Source of the DNA: an uncultured Lachnospiraceae bacterium
GTDB taxonomy: Bacteria; Bacillota; Clostridia; Lachnospirales; Lachnospiraceae
Direction of reading: 5' to 3'
DNA length: 5,153 bases
NCBI GenBank assembly: GCA_934376945.1
Contig: CAKRPI010000127.1
Location: 1-5,153 of the forward strand
In this document: positions 1 to 5,153 of the stretch, one piece after another
Numbering within the stretch: position 1 is the first letter of the stretch
Layout of the letters: each line of letters opens with the position of its first letter
Notes under the pieces: model-generated
Told to the model about the DNA's origin: nothing
Databases searched by the model: none
Seen by the model: only the letters and a program-made list of their open reading frames with translations
Position numbers and translations under genes: made by a program

Positions 1-73
1 AAATCTCAGATCCCGGATATACAAATCCTCTGCCTTTTGCCAGTGCAACGATTTTGTCCATTGTCTTTTCCAT
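1..73 (-). CDS. glyS: Glycyl-tRNA synthetase, N-terminal fragment (runs off left edge)
   Basis: Only the first 24 codons are in the window. The peptide opens MEKTMDKIVALAKGRGFVYP and continues GSEI. I recognise this as the N-terminus of the single-chain, homodimeric (alpha2) class II glycine--tRNA ligase found in many Gram-positives, where the KIVxLAKxRGFVYPGSEI block precedes the catalytic core. The enzyme charges tRNA-Gly in the cytoplasm using ATP. The start is well supported: AGGAGG (plus-strand 80-85) lies 6 bases before the ATG. An internal ATG at codon 5 is less well placed. The gene follows the lipoprotein in the same direction after 71 bases. No catalytic motif is visible, so the call rests on the N-terminal signature and on the common recO-to-gly-synthetase order in Clostridia. 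Which of several glyS naming schemes applies cannot be settled here. Confidence 0.87.
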   Translation of the reverse strand, partial: MEKTMDKIVALAKGRGFVYPGSEI

Positions 74-79
74 ACTCTT

Positions 80-85
80 CCTCCT
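80..85 (-). promoter_or_regulatory. Ribosome binding site of glyS
   Basis: AGGAGG on the minus strand, 6 bases upstream of the glyS ATG. It is a near-perfect Shine-Dalgarno match and fixes the start at 73. Confidence 0.85.
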
Positions 86-106
86 CAGGTTTTTCATTTA
101 TCGCAT

Positions 107-127
107 CAGAAAACAAATGGTTTTCTG
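107..127 (-). other. Small perfect hairpin in the glyS leader
   Basis: On the minus strand CAGAAAAC, a 5-base loop and GTTTTCTG form a perfect 8-bp stem (arms 120-127 and 107-114). It lies between the lipoprotein stop and glyS. The stem is A/T-rich, and neither strand has a run of T after it, so it is not a convincing intrinsic terminator. If the weak promoter at 134-161 is real, the hairpin would sit at the 5' end of the glyS transcript, where it could stabilise the RNA. That role is inference. Confidence 0.4.
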
Positions 128-133
128 TATGTC

Positions 134-161
134 ACTATGATTGACTATTCTTCCATATCAA
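134..161 (-). promoter_or_regulatory. Weak candidate sigma-A promoter for glyS
   Basis: The minus strand carries TTGATA (156-161, 5 of 6 to the -35 consensus), a 16-base spacer and CATAGT (134-139, 4 of 6 to the -10 consensus). It overlaps the last codons of the lipoprotein gene and would start transcription near 127. An imperfect palindrome (GTCA...TGAC, 131-145) overlaps the -10 element. It is plausible but unproven; glyS may instead be read from the stronger promoter at 859-887. Confidence 0.3.
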
Positions 162-828
162 AAATAATATAAACGCGTTTATCCGCTGCTTTTTCTTCAA
201 AACTTTTATCTTGCGAGCCGTCATCAGTTTTGCCGGATGCATACACATCGTCCGCAGAAAGGATCTGTGCATTGTCACTTGTGTAGAGTACATTTCCCGG
301 AATATGCACCTCCAAAGGTGCGGTCACAACCATAACCTCCGATGCCATATTTTTCAGCACTTCTGTACCGGACACGTCTGCACTTCCCGCTATTCCATGT
401 TTTACCTCTTTATAAGAAACATCAAACAAATAGCCAGCCAGCTGCGCATTGATCATCGAGCCATAATAAAACTCAACGTGATTAAACTGTGCATAGTCTT
501 CTGCTTTTCCATACTCCATCGTAAGCTGAACTGTTTTTCCGTTTATCTGAAAATCCTTCATACTCACTGAGTTTTCTCCATTTTTACTATTATAATCACT
601 GATTTCGGATTCGATCATGCTCTGAAGCTCAGAAGTACTATAATAAGACTCATCCAGCGTATCGTTTACGTATTCTGTAATCGTCCCGTCTTTTCCGACA
701 GATATTGCCGATGACTTCTGCGGCTTCCATTCTTTTTCCTGATCCAGCATGCTGCAGCCGTTCACCAGCATGACACCGGTACACAAAGCAGCCAGCGCCG
801 CAATCTTTCTTCTTGTCATCTTTGCCAT
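145..828 (-). CDS. Uncharacterised lipoprotein, 227 aa
   Basis: I do not recognise a named family. The N-terminus is a typical lipoprotein signal: a basic stretch (TRRK, residues 5-8), a hydrophobic core (about 9-22) and the lipobox LVNGC with the acylated cysteine at residue 25. The mature protein should therefore be tethered to the outer face of the membrane. After a charged linker (about 26-58) comes a probable folded domain of mixed alpha/beta character (about 59-200), including SYYSTSELQSMIESEI, an NGKTVQLTMEY strand and an FYYGSMINAQLAGY segment. It has no second membrane segment, no cysteine beyond residue 25 and no catalytic motif I can identify. The end is polar and acidic, then YIIFDMEE. 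The start could be ATG 828 (3 bases after AGGAGG) or ATG 819 (12 bases after it); neither spacing is ideal. A strong promoter lies just upstream. A conserved position between recO and glyS in Lachnospiraceae is my recollection and needs a search. The gene ends with TAG. Confidence 0.85.
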   Translation of the reverse strand: MAKMTRRKIAALAALCTGVMLVNGCSMLDQEKEWKPQKSSAISVGKDGTITEYVNDTLDESYYSTSELQSMIESEISDYNSKNGENSVSMKDFQINGKTVQLTMEYGKAEDYAQFNHVEFYYGSMINAQLAGYLFDVSYKEVKHGIAGSADVSGTEVLKNMASEVMVVTAPLEVHIPGNVLYTSDNAQILSADDVYASGKTDDGSQDKSFEEKAADKRVYIIFDMEE

Positions 829-831
829 CGT

Positions 832-837
832 CCTCCT
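832..837 (-). promoter_or_regulatory. Ribosome binding site of the lipoprotein gene
   Basis: The minus strand reads AAAAGGAGGACG before ATG 828. The Shine-Dalgarno core AGGAGG is strong but lies only 3 bases from that ATG and 12 from the in-frame ATG at 819. The site confirms translation here but leaves the choice of start open by three codons. The signal peptide works with either. Confidence 0.75.
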
Positions 838-848
838 TTTATCTCAGC

Positions 849-896
849 AATCTATGGTATTATACCTTTAAAAGCCGCCGGTTTCAACCATAGATT
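849..896. repeat. Perfect 10-bp inverted repeat bracketing the lipoprotein promoter
   Basis: AATCTATGGT (849-858) and ACCATAGATT (887-896) are exact reverse complements separated by 28 bases. The interval holds the promoter: the -10 box begins immediately inside one arm and the -35 box overlaps the other arm by one base. The predicted transcription start (about 852) lies within the downstream arm. The upstream arm is also coding sequence for the C-terminus of RecO. The layout suggests a regulator operator. As RNA from recO read-through it could form a stem with a large loop, but no T-run follows on either strand, so it is not a terminator. Chance is possible for a single 10-bp repeat. Confidence 0.55.
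859..887 (-). promoter_or_regulatory. Near-consensus sigma-A promoter for the lipoprotein gene
   Basis: The minus strand has TTGAAA (882-887, 5 of 6 to consensus), a 17-base spacer and a perfect TATAAT (859-864). Transcription would begin near 852, giving a leader of about 24 bases before ATG 828 that includes the AGGAGG site. The promoter overlaps the last six codons and stop of recO. Each hexamer also sits in a short palindrome, GGTTGAAACC (880-889) and GGTATAATACC (856-866). It probably uncouples the lipoprotein, and perhaps glyS, from upstream era-recO transcription. Confidence 0.75.
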
Positions 897-1536
897 TCAA
901 AATCTGCAGTGACTTGAAGTCACGGTCGATCCCGCTTCGGTTCAATCGATCCTGTATCCTGCGCAGCTCCCGGAAAATTTCCGGCTTCAGTGTAAACGTA
1001 TACAGCTTCCGGATTGGCGCTTCCAATACATAAGCTACCGTATATCTGGTCGCTTCCTGCAGCGATGCATCTTCCGTCACACTGTAAGGATATTCTCCAT
1101 TTAACGCCATTGCTTTCATTTCAAACACACATCGTATCAGCTCATTGTCAAGCTTCGCATTTGAAAGTGCAAGCAGTGAAGCATACAGAAGATTCAAAAA
1201 CTGTGATCCGTCCAGATTTTCTCTCGTATAATACGATGCAACCTCCATAAAATAGCAGCCGTAGCACGTTCCGACAACGTCTGCTTTCAGATCCATGAAA
1301 TAGCTGGAAATCTCTGCCTGTACGAGCGTGTAGGCATCTCTTCCCTCATATACCGTAAAAACACCGAACACAAATGGATTTGCCGCTGCAAGCAGCGGAC
1401 TTTTCTGTCTGCGTGCCCCACGCGCAAATGCTGTGATCTTTCCTCTCTCTTTCGTGAGGATCACCATACGTTTGTCATACTCTCCGCAGGATGAGGCTTG
1501 CAATACCATCCCCTGTACTTTCAGCGGCTCGCTCAT
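868..1536 (-). CDS. recO: DNA repair protein RecO, 222 aa, without the zinc-finger segment
   Basis: RecO is the RecFOR mediator that binds single-stranded DNA and SSB, anneals strands and helps load RecA at gaps. Residues 1-80 form the N-terminal OB-fold: MSEPLKVQGMVL, then GEYDKRMVILTKERGKITA and FARGARRQKSPL, followed by PFVFGVFTVYEGRDAYTL. The rest is helical, with the family-typical LIRCVFEMKAMALNGEYP (about 131-148), IRKLYTFTL (about 179-187) and DRDFKSLQIL (about 204-213) near the end. I chose ATG 1536 because RecO proteins start just before this OB-fold and because AAAAGGAAA lies a few bases upstream. An in-frame ATG at 1605, directly abutting the era stop, would add 23 residues unlike RecO and has only a poor ribosome site. 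The protein is shorter than the usual 240-260 residues because the four-cysteine zinc segment normally found after NGEYP is missing. The gene ends with TAA inside the promoter of the next gene. Confidence 0.92.
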   Translation of the reverse strand: MSEPLKVQGMVLQASSCGEYDKRMVILTKERGKITAFARGARRQKSPLLAAANPFVFGVFTVYEGRDAYTLVQAEISSYFMDLKADVVGTCYGCYFMEVASYYTRENLDGSQFLNLLYASLLALSNAKLDNELIRCVFEMKAMALNGEYPYSVTEDASLQEATRYTVAYVLEAPIRKLYTFTLKPEIFRELRRIQDRLNRSGIDRDFKSLQILKSMVETGGF

Positions 1537-1543
1537 TTTTATT

Positions 1544-1551
1544 TCCTTTTC
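1544..1551 (-). promoter_or_regulatory. Ribosome binding site that decides the recO start
   Basis: The minus strand reads GAAAAGGAAATAAAA before ATG 1536, placing an AAGGA-type Shine-Dalgarno about 7 bases upstream. The competing ATG at 1605 is preceded by AAGAAAGAAATTTAG, which lacks a GGAG or AGGA core. Confidence 0.6.
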
Positions 1552-1575
1552 TACTACAATATATTTATGGTTAAT

Positions 1576-1598
1576 ATCCCTTACAGCCAGTAAGGAAT
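1576..1598 (-). other. Hairpin in the era-recO interval
   Basis: On the minus strand ATTCCTTAC, loop TGGCT and GTAAGGGAT form a 9-bp stem with one G-T wobble (arms 1590-1598 and 1576-1584). It begins 8 bases after the era stop codon, inside the 69-base stretch before the preferred recO start. The bases that follow (ATTAACCATAAATATATTG) are A/T-rich but not a T-run, so this is at best a weak terminator. It could be an mRNA processing or stability element between the two genes. Confidence 0.45.
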
Positions 1599-1605
1599 TA
1601 TCCAT

Positions 1606-2514
1606 CTAAATTTCTTTCTTGTCATAACCAAAGTTCTTGATCATAAAATCACTGTCACGCCAGTCTTTTTTCACCTTCACCCAGAGCTGAAGATTCACCT
1701 TCATCTCCATCATCTTCTCAATTTCCATACGGGCCTGTGATCCGATCCGGCGCAGCATTGCACCGCCTTTTCCGATAATAATTCCTTTATGCGAGTCTTT
1801 CTCACAGATGATCGTTGCATCAATGTCAATCATTTTACCGTCCGACCGTTCCTTCATCCGGTCAATTGCAACTGCAATTCCGTGTGGAATCTCCTCGTCC
1901 AGGCAACGGAGCGCTTTTTCACGGATCATCTCCGCCACGATCTGACGCTGCGGCTGATCCGTAATTGTCTCGTCATCATAAAACTTCGGTCCGTACGGCA
2001 GAAAACGGAAAATTGCACTGATTACCTTTTCCATATTGACACCACGCAGCGCACAAACAGGAATGATTTCTTCAAAATCATAGATTTTCCGATAATTTTC
2101 CATATATTCCGGAAGCTTCTCTTTTGCAACCATATCGATCTTATTCATGATCAGAATAACCGGAACATTCGCCTTTTTCAGCTGCTCTGCAATATGGAGT
2201 TCCCCTTTTCCGATAAAGGAAGTCGGCTCTACAAGCCACAGCACTACGTCTACTTCCTTTAAGGTCTGCTCTGCCACATTGACCATGTATTCACCAAGCT
2301 TATTTTTGGCCTTATGAATACCGGGCGTATCCAGAAATACAATCTGTCCTTTCTTTGAAGTGTAAACCGTCTGAATCCGATTCCGCGTTGTCTGCGGCTT
2401 ATTTGAGGTAATCGCAATCTTCTGTCCGATCAGATGATTCATCAATGTTGATTTTCCGACATTCGGTCGCCCGATCAGCGTCGCAAAGCCGGATTTAAAT
2501 TTTGCGTCTTCCAT
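1606..2514 (-). CDS. era: GTPase Era, 302 aa, complete
   Basis: Era is an essential GTPase that binds the 3' end of 16S rRNA and helps mature the 30S subunit. All expected parts are visible. G1 is GRPNVGKST (15-23), G2 region KPQTTR (39-44), G3 DTPG (62-65), G4 NKID (124-127) and G5 CAL (154-156). The G5 motif is usually SAL, so there is a Ser-to-Cys change. A linker with PHGIAV (210-215) leads to the C-terminal KH RNA-binding domain, with ICEKDSHKGIIIGKGG (236-251) carrying the GxxG loop and LWVKVKKDWRDS (277-288) near the end. The length is normal for the family. The start has AGGAG 8 bases upstream. The gene ends with TAG, 69 bases before the preferred recO start, and begins 76 bases after the peptidase stop, consistent with one transcript. 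era next to recO is a common Gram-positive arrangement. Confidence 0.97.
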   Translation of the reverse strand: MEDAKFKSGFATLIGRPNVGKSTLMNHLIGQKIAITSNKPQTTRNRIQTVYTSKKGQIVFLDTPGIHKAKNKLGEYMVNVAEQTLKEVDVVLWLVEPTSFIGKGELHIAEQLKKANVPVILIMNKIDMVAKEKLPEYMENYRKIYDFEEIIPVCALRGVNMEKVISAIFRFLPYGPKFYDDETITDQPQRQIVAEMIREKALRCLDEEIPHGIAVAIDRMKERSDGKMIDIDATIICEKDSHKGIIIGKGGAMLRRIGSQARMEIEKMMEMKVNLQLWVKVKKDWRDSDFMIKNFGYDKKEI

Positions 2515-2590
2515 TCCTTTTTCTCCTGATTTTCATACAGATTTCCTGTTCACTTTACCGTATATCCGATCTTTGCCATGCCATTGCGGA

Positions 2591-5153
2591 TTACACAAGC
2601 ATCTCAATATTTAAAAACAGATCTGCATCTTCTTTTATTTTCTGTTCATTTCCAATTACACAGAGATTCTCCTGTTTAAGGACCGCACGGATCAGCGGCG
2701 CCAGCGCCCGGATCTGCTTTGGCTGCGCCTGCAGAATGTCATCGCGTTCTCTCTGCACATCTTCTTCTGTAACTTTACAGAAATATGCATTCATTGACCG
2801 GCGGCCTTTCATTGAAGGAGTCAATGGCGTATCAAGATCACTGATCGTTCCGATAATATATTTTGTCATCTCACGTTCATCTGCATCAAATGTTTCCAGA
2901 TAATCCGGTATTCCATCGTAAACTTCATTTGTTTTTCTCAGATTCGGATCGCGATACGAAACAAAAGCTGTATCACCCGTTCTTCCAAAGGCAGCCATGC
3001 ATCCGTATGCTCCGCCAAGCACACGAATGTTCTGCCACAGATAATCGTAGCTCATCATTACCTTTACAATCTGCAAAAGACCGGTATAGGAAAAACCTTC
3101 CTTCACAAAATTTCCGGCTCGCGCCACATACTGCACCTGTCCTGCCGTTGTAAAGCCTTCGTTCTTCTTTACCGGCTCAAGCACGAGTTTCTTTTTCTCC
3201 TCTTCTGCCTGCGGAAGTGCATGCACAAACGCTGTAAGAGATTCCCTTGTCTTCTCCAGGCCCTCCCGGTCACATGTCACGTTGACAATCAGATTTTCCT
3301 TACAGAACAATTTTCTGCACAATCTTTCAAGCGTCGCTTTCAATTCTTCTTTTCGTTCTTCAAAATGCTCTTCCAAATCTGCTACAACACGATAAAATTC
3401 AATTCCACCCACCGCATCGTTAATCGCAGAAAACTGCGAAAAATAGGACAGAGAACGGCCTGCTGCCGTACTATGACCTGCTGCCGGAAGACGCATTGAC
3501 AGTCTTGATTTTAGCTTGGAAAGAATCTCCTGCAACCGCTTATCATCTTTAAAATCAGAGGTCAGCACAATTTCCTGTGCAATCCTGTATGCATAATCGA
3601 TCTTATCATAAAGAACGCTTGCACGAATTCCAAAAAAGCTGCGGACACCTCCGTCTGCAAGCGGATACAGACTGGTTCCGCCGGAAATCCCGCCAGAATT
3701 CTGATTAATCTCATTCGTTAATTCCTGATACGAATGCTCTGACGTATTTACCATGCCAAGCACCGATTTCAAAATGCCAAGATACGGGATCTCCTCTGCG
3801 CTGATGCGATTTGCTTCAAACAAAAGATCCAGATATGCAATTCCGTTGGAAAATACATCGTGATGCACGACTTTCACACCGTCACACGTATATTCTATAT
3901 TCTGAAATCCTGCCGCCTTTCTTCCAATATCTTCTCTGGTCAGCATCGGAATTTTTTCAAGCTCTTCCTGTGTAGAAGGCGTTTCCTGAAACCTGCGCAG
4001 TCTTTTTGTTTTCTCTGCAAGCTTCTCTCTGTCTTCTTCGCTCAGCCCTTTTTGAAACAGTGCCAGCTTCTGCCGCACTGCCTCATCCTTTTGTGCCGTC
4101 AGACCACGCTTCGGCTGTGCTACAAGAACTGAACCATGCGTGTTTTCCAGCAGATATGTTCGGATCAGCGACTCAAAATATCCGTTATCCACATCATCCT
4201 TCAATTTATCATATACATCAAAACGCAGATAATCAAACGGACGGTTATCATCATACAGCCAGCTGTCAAACACATCCAGACCGTACATCAGACCTTTCGG
4301 ATAAGAACCAAAATCTGCTTCACGTGCCTTAAACTCCATCACATTGATTCCGGCCAGAAGCGCATTTCGATCAATTCCTTTTTCTGCTGTTTCCTGCAAA
4401 ACGCTTCTGATTACCTTTACGAACTGTTCTTTATCCTCCGCATTCGCATTTTTCGCAATAATGCTGTAGAACGGCTGAAGAATCCCGCTCTCATAATTGC
4501 TCATGATATCTGTACCGATTCCGGCATCCAGAAGCGCCTGCTTCAGCACTGCTCCCGGCGAGGAAAGAAGTGCATAGTCCAGTACTGCAAATGCATTTGC
4601 CAGCTCCACATCGAGACTTGTCCCTACTACTACATTATAAGTCAGATACGTATTGTTCTCTGTCTCTTCCTCCTCCGATATCGGATATTCCCTGTACAAT
4701 TCCTGCATCTTTTCAAACGGCTTCTGAAGCGGAATCCGTGAATCTACAGCAAGCGGTTCAAAATGACTGAGATACTTTTCGTCAATCCAGGCAAGCTCCT
4801 TTTCCATATCCACATTTCCGTACAGATACAGATAGCTGTTGGACGGATGATAATATTTCCGGTGAAAATCCAGATATGCCTCATAAGTCAGATCCGGAAT
4901 GCAGTCCGGATCTCCGCCGGACTCCACGCCGTACGGTGTATCCGGAAACAGTGTGTTCATAATTTCACGATCAATCACCTCTTCCGGCGAAGAAAAGGCA
5001 CCTTTCATTTCATTATATACAACTCCGTTGTATGTCACCTCGCCATCCGCTGATTCCAGCTGGTAATTCCAGCCCTCCTGGCGAAAGATCTCTTCTTTCT
5101 GATAAATATTCGGATAAAATACCGCATCAAGATATACATGCATCAGATTATGA
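2591..5153 (-). CDS. M16C (PreP-like) insulinase-family zinc metallopeptidase, 5' end outside the window
   Basis: The reading frame stays open to the right edge (upstream codons His-Asn-Leu before MHVYLDAVFYPN), so the ATG at 5143 is internal, not the start. About 120 N-terminal residues, including the inverted zinc motif HXXEH, are missing from view. Numbering from Met 5143, NEMKG at 44-48 should hold the third zinc ligand (Glu45). GDPDCIPDLTYEAYLDFHRKYYHP (77-100) is a further PreP-type block. A charged helical linker (about 355-400) joins the two halves and leads into the M16C-associated region. In the C-terminal half, Arg707 and Tyr713 in NIRVLGGAYG match the conserved Arg/Tyr pair that binds substrate in human PreP. 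The two halves form a closed chamber that degrades unfolded peptides. No signal peptide can be judged, but PreP-type bacterial homologues are usually cytosolic. The stop is TAA, 76 bases upstream of era. The intact family is about 970 residues, so the C-terminus looks complete. Confidence 0.93.
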   Translation of the reverse strand, partial: HNLMHVYLDAVFYPNIYQKEEIFRQEGWNYQLESADGEVTYNGVVYNEMKGAFSSPEEVIDREIMNTLFPDTPYGVESGGDPDCIPDLTYEAYLDFHRKYYHPSNSYLYLYGNVDMEKELAWIDEKYLSHFEPLAVDSRIPLQKPFEKMQELYREYPISEEEETENNTYLTYNVVVGTSLDVELANAFAVLDYALLSSPGAVLKQALLDAGIGTDIMSNYESGILQPFYSIIAKNANAEDKEQFVKVIRSVLQETAEKGIDRNALLAGINVMEFKAREADFGSYPKGLMYGLDVFDSWLYDDNRPFDYLRFDVYDKLKDDVDNGYFESLIRTYLLENTHGSVLVAQPKRGLTAQKDEAVRQKLALFQKGLSEEDREKLAEKTKRLRRFQETPSTQEELEKIPMLTREDIGRKAAGFQNIEYTCDGVKVVHHDVFSNGIAYLDLLFEANRISAEEIPYLGILKSVLGMVNTSEHSYQELTNEINQNSGGISGGTSLYPLADGGVRSFFGIRASVLYDKIDYAYRIAQEIVLTSDFKDDKRLQEILSKLKSRLSMRLPAAGHSTAAGRSLSYFSQFSAINDAVGGIEFYRVVADLEEHFEERKEELKATLERLCRKLFCKENLIVNVTCDREGLEKTRESLTAFVHALPQAEEEKKKLVLEPVKKNEGFTTAGQVQYVARAGNFVKEGFSYTGLLQIVKVMMSYDYLWQNIRVLGGAYGCMAAFGRTGDTAFVSYRDPNLRKTNEVYDGIPDYLETFDADEREMTKYIIGTISDLDTPLTPSMKGRRSMNAYFCKVTEEDVQRERDDILQAQPKQIRALAPLIRAVLKQENLCVIGNEQKIKEDADLFLNIEMLV

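Noticed and set aside
849..896. Invertible (phase-variable) promoter
   Set aside because: Inverted repeats flanking a promoter resemble invertons, but the 28-base interval is too short for known inversion systems, flipping it would alter the recO end and stop, and no recombinase gene is nearby.
849..896. Intrinsic terminator after recO
   Set aside because: The stem has a 28-base loop and no T-run follows on either strand; a strong promoter occupies the loop.
1537..1605. Separate recO promoter
   Set aside because: TATATT could serve as a -10 box, but the hexamer 17 bases upstream (CTGTAA) matches the -35 consensus at only three positions.
2515..2590. Promoter or small ORF in the peptidase-era gap
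   Set aside because: TATACG is present but no -35 element lies at suitable spacing. Two 9-codon frames starting ATGGCA lack ribosome sites. Only a 4-bp ACAG/CTGT stem is visible. I see no supported feature beyond the era ribosome site.
4136..4741. 201-codon open frame on the plus strand
   Set aside because: It lies wholly antisense to the M16C peptidase, its product is rich in Ile, His, Cys and Phe with no recognisable domain, and it is typical of a shadow frame. The other plus-strand open frames (such as 211-570, 1789-2262 and 2502-2903) were rejected for the same reason.
5141..5143. ATG at 5143 as the true start of the peptidase
   Set aside because: The frame remains open upstream to the window edge with codons matching the family (Asn-Leu before MHVYLDAVFYPN), and the required HXXEH domain would be lost.

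Overview
All credible genes in this window lie on the minus strand, so the genetic order runs from high to low coordinates: 5'-truncated M16C peptidase, era, recO, an uncharacterised lipoprotein, and the first codons of glyS. The protein sequences and the gene order point to a Gram-positive of class Clostridia, most likely Lachnospiraceae. The main clues are the PreP-like insulinase-family peptidase next to era, a RecO without the usual cysteine cluster, and a single-chain glycyl-tRNA synthetase. This placement comes from remembered family sequences, not from a database search. No mobile element, CRISPR array, tRNA, rRNA or phage-like gene was seen.

Layout. At 2591-5153 is most of a large cytosolic-type metallopeptidase; its N-terminus, with the HXXEH zinc motif, lies beyond the right edge. 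After 76 bases comes era (1606-2514), a complete ribosome-assembly GTPase with G motifs and a KH domain. recO (868-1536) follows. An in-frame ATG directly abutting the era stop would add 23 residues, but the family start and a better ribosome binding site favour the internal ATG at 1536. The 69-base era-recO interval contains a 9-bp hairpin. The lipoprotein (145-828) has a clear lipobox. glyS begins at 73 and runs off the left edge.

Regulation. The peptidase, era and recO are probably co-transcribed, since the gaps are short and contain no terminator. A near-consensus sigma-A promoter (TTGAAA, 17-bp spacer, TATAAT) sits over the last codons of recO and drives the lipoprotein, possibly with glyS. 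A perfect 10-bp inverted repeat brackets this promoter almost exactly, with one arm at the -35 box and the other over the predicted transcription start. That is the most operator-like structure in the window. A weaker promoter candidate and a small perfect hairpin precede glyS, and the 71-base gap there is too short for a T-box leader.

Most of the window is conserved housekeeping: ribosome assembly, recombination repair, tRNA charging and peptide turnover. The less ordinary items are the uncharacterised lipoprotein with its own promoter and the inverted repeat. I did not find evidence of a new multi-gene system.
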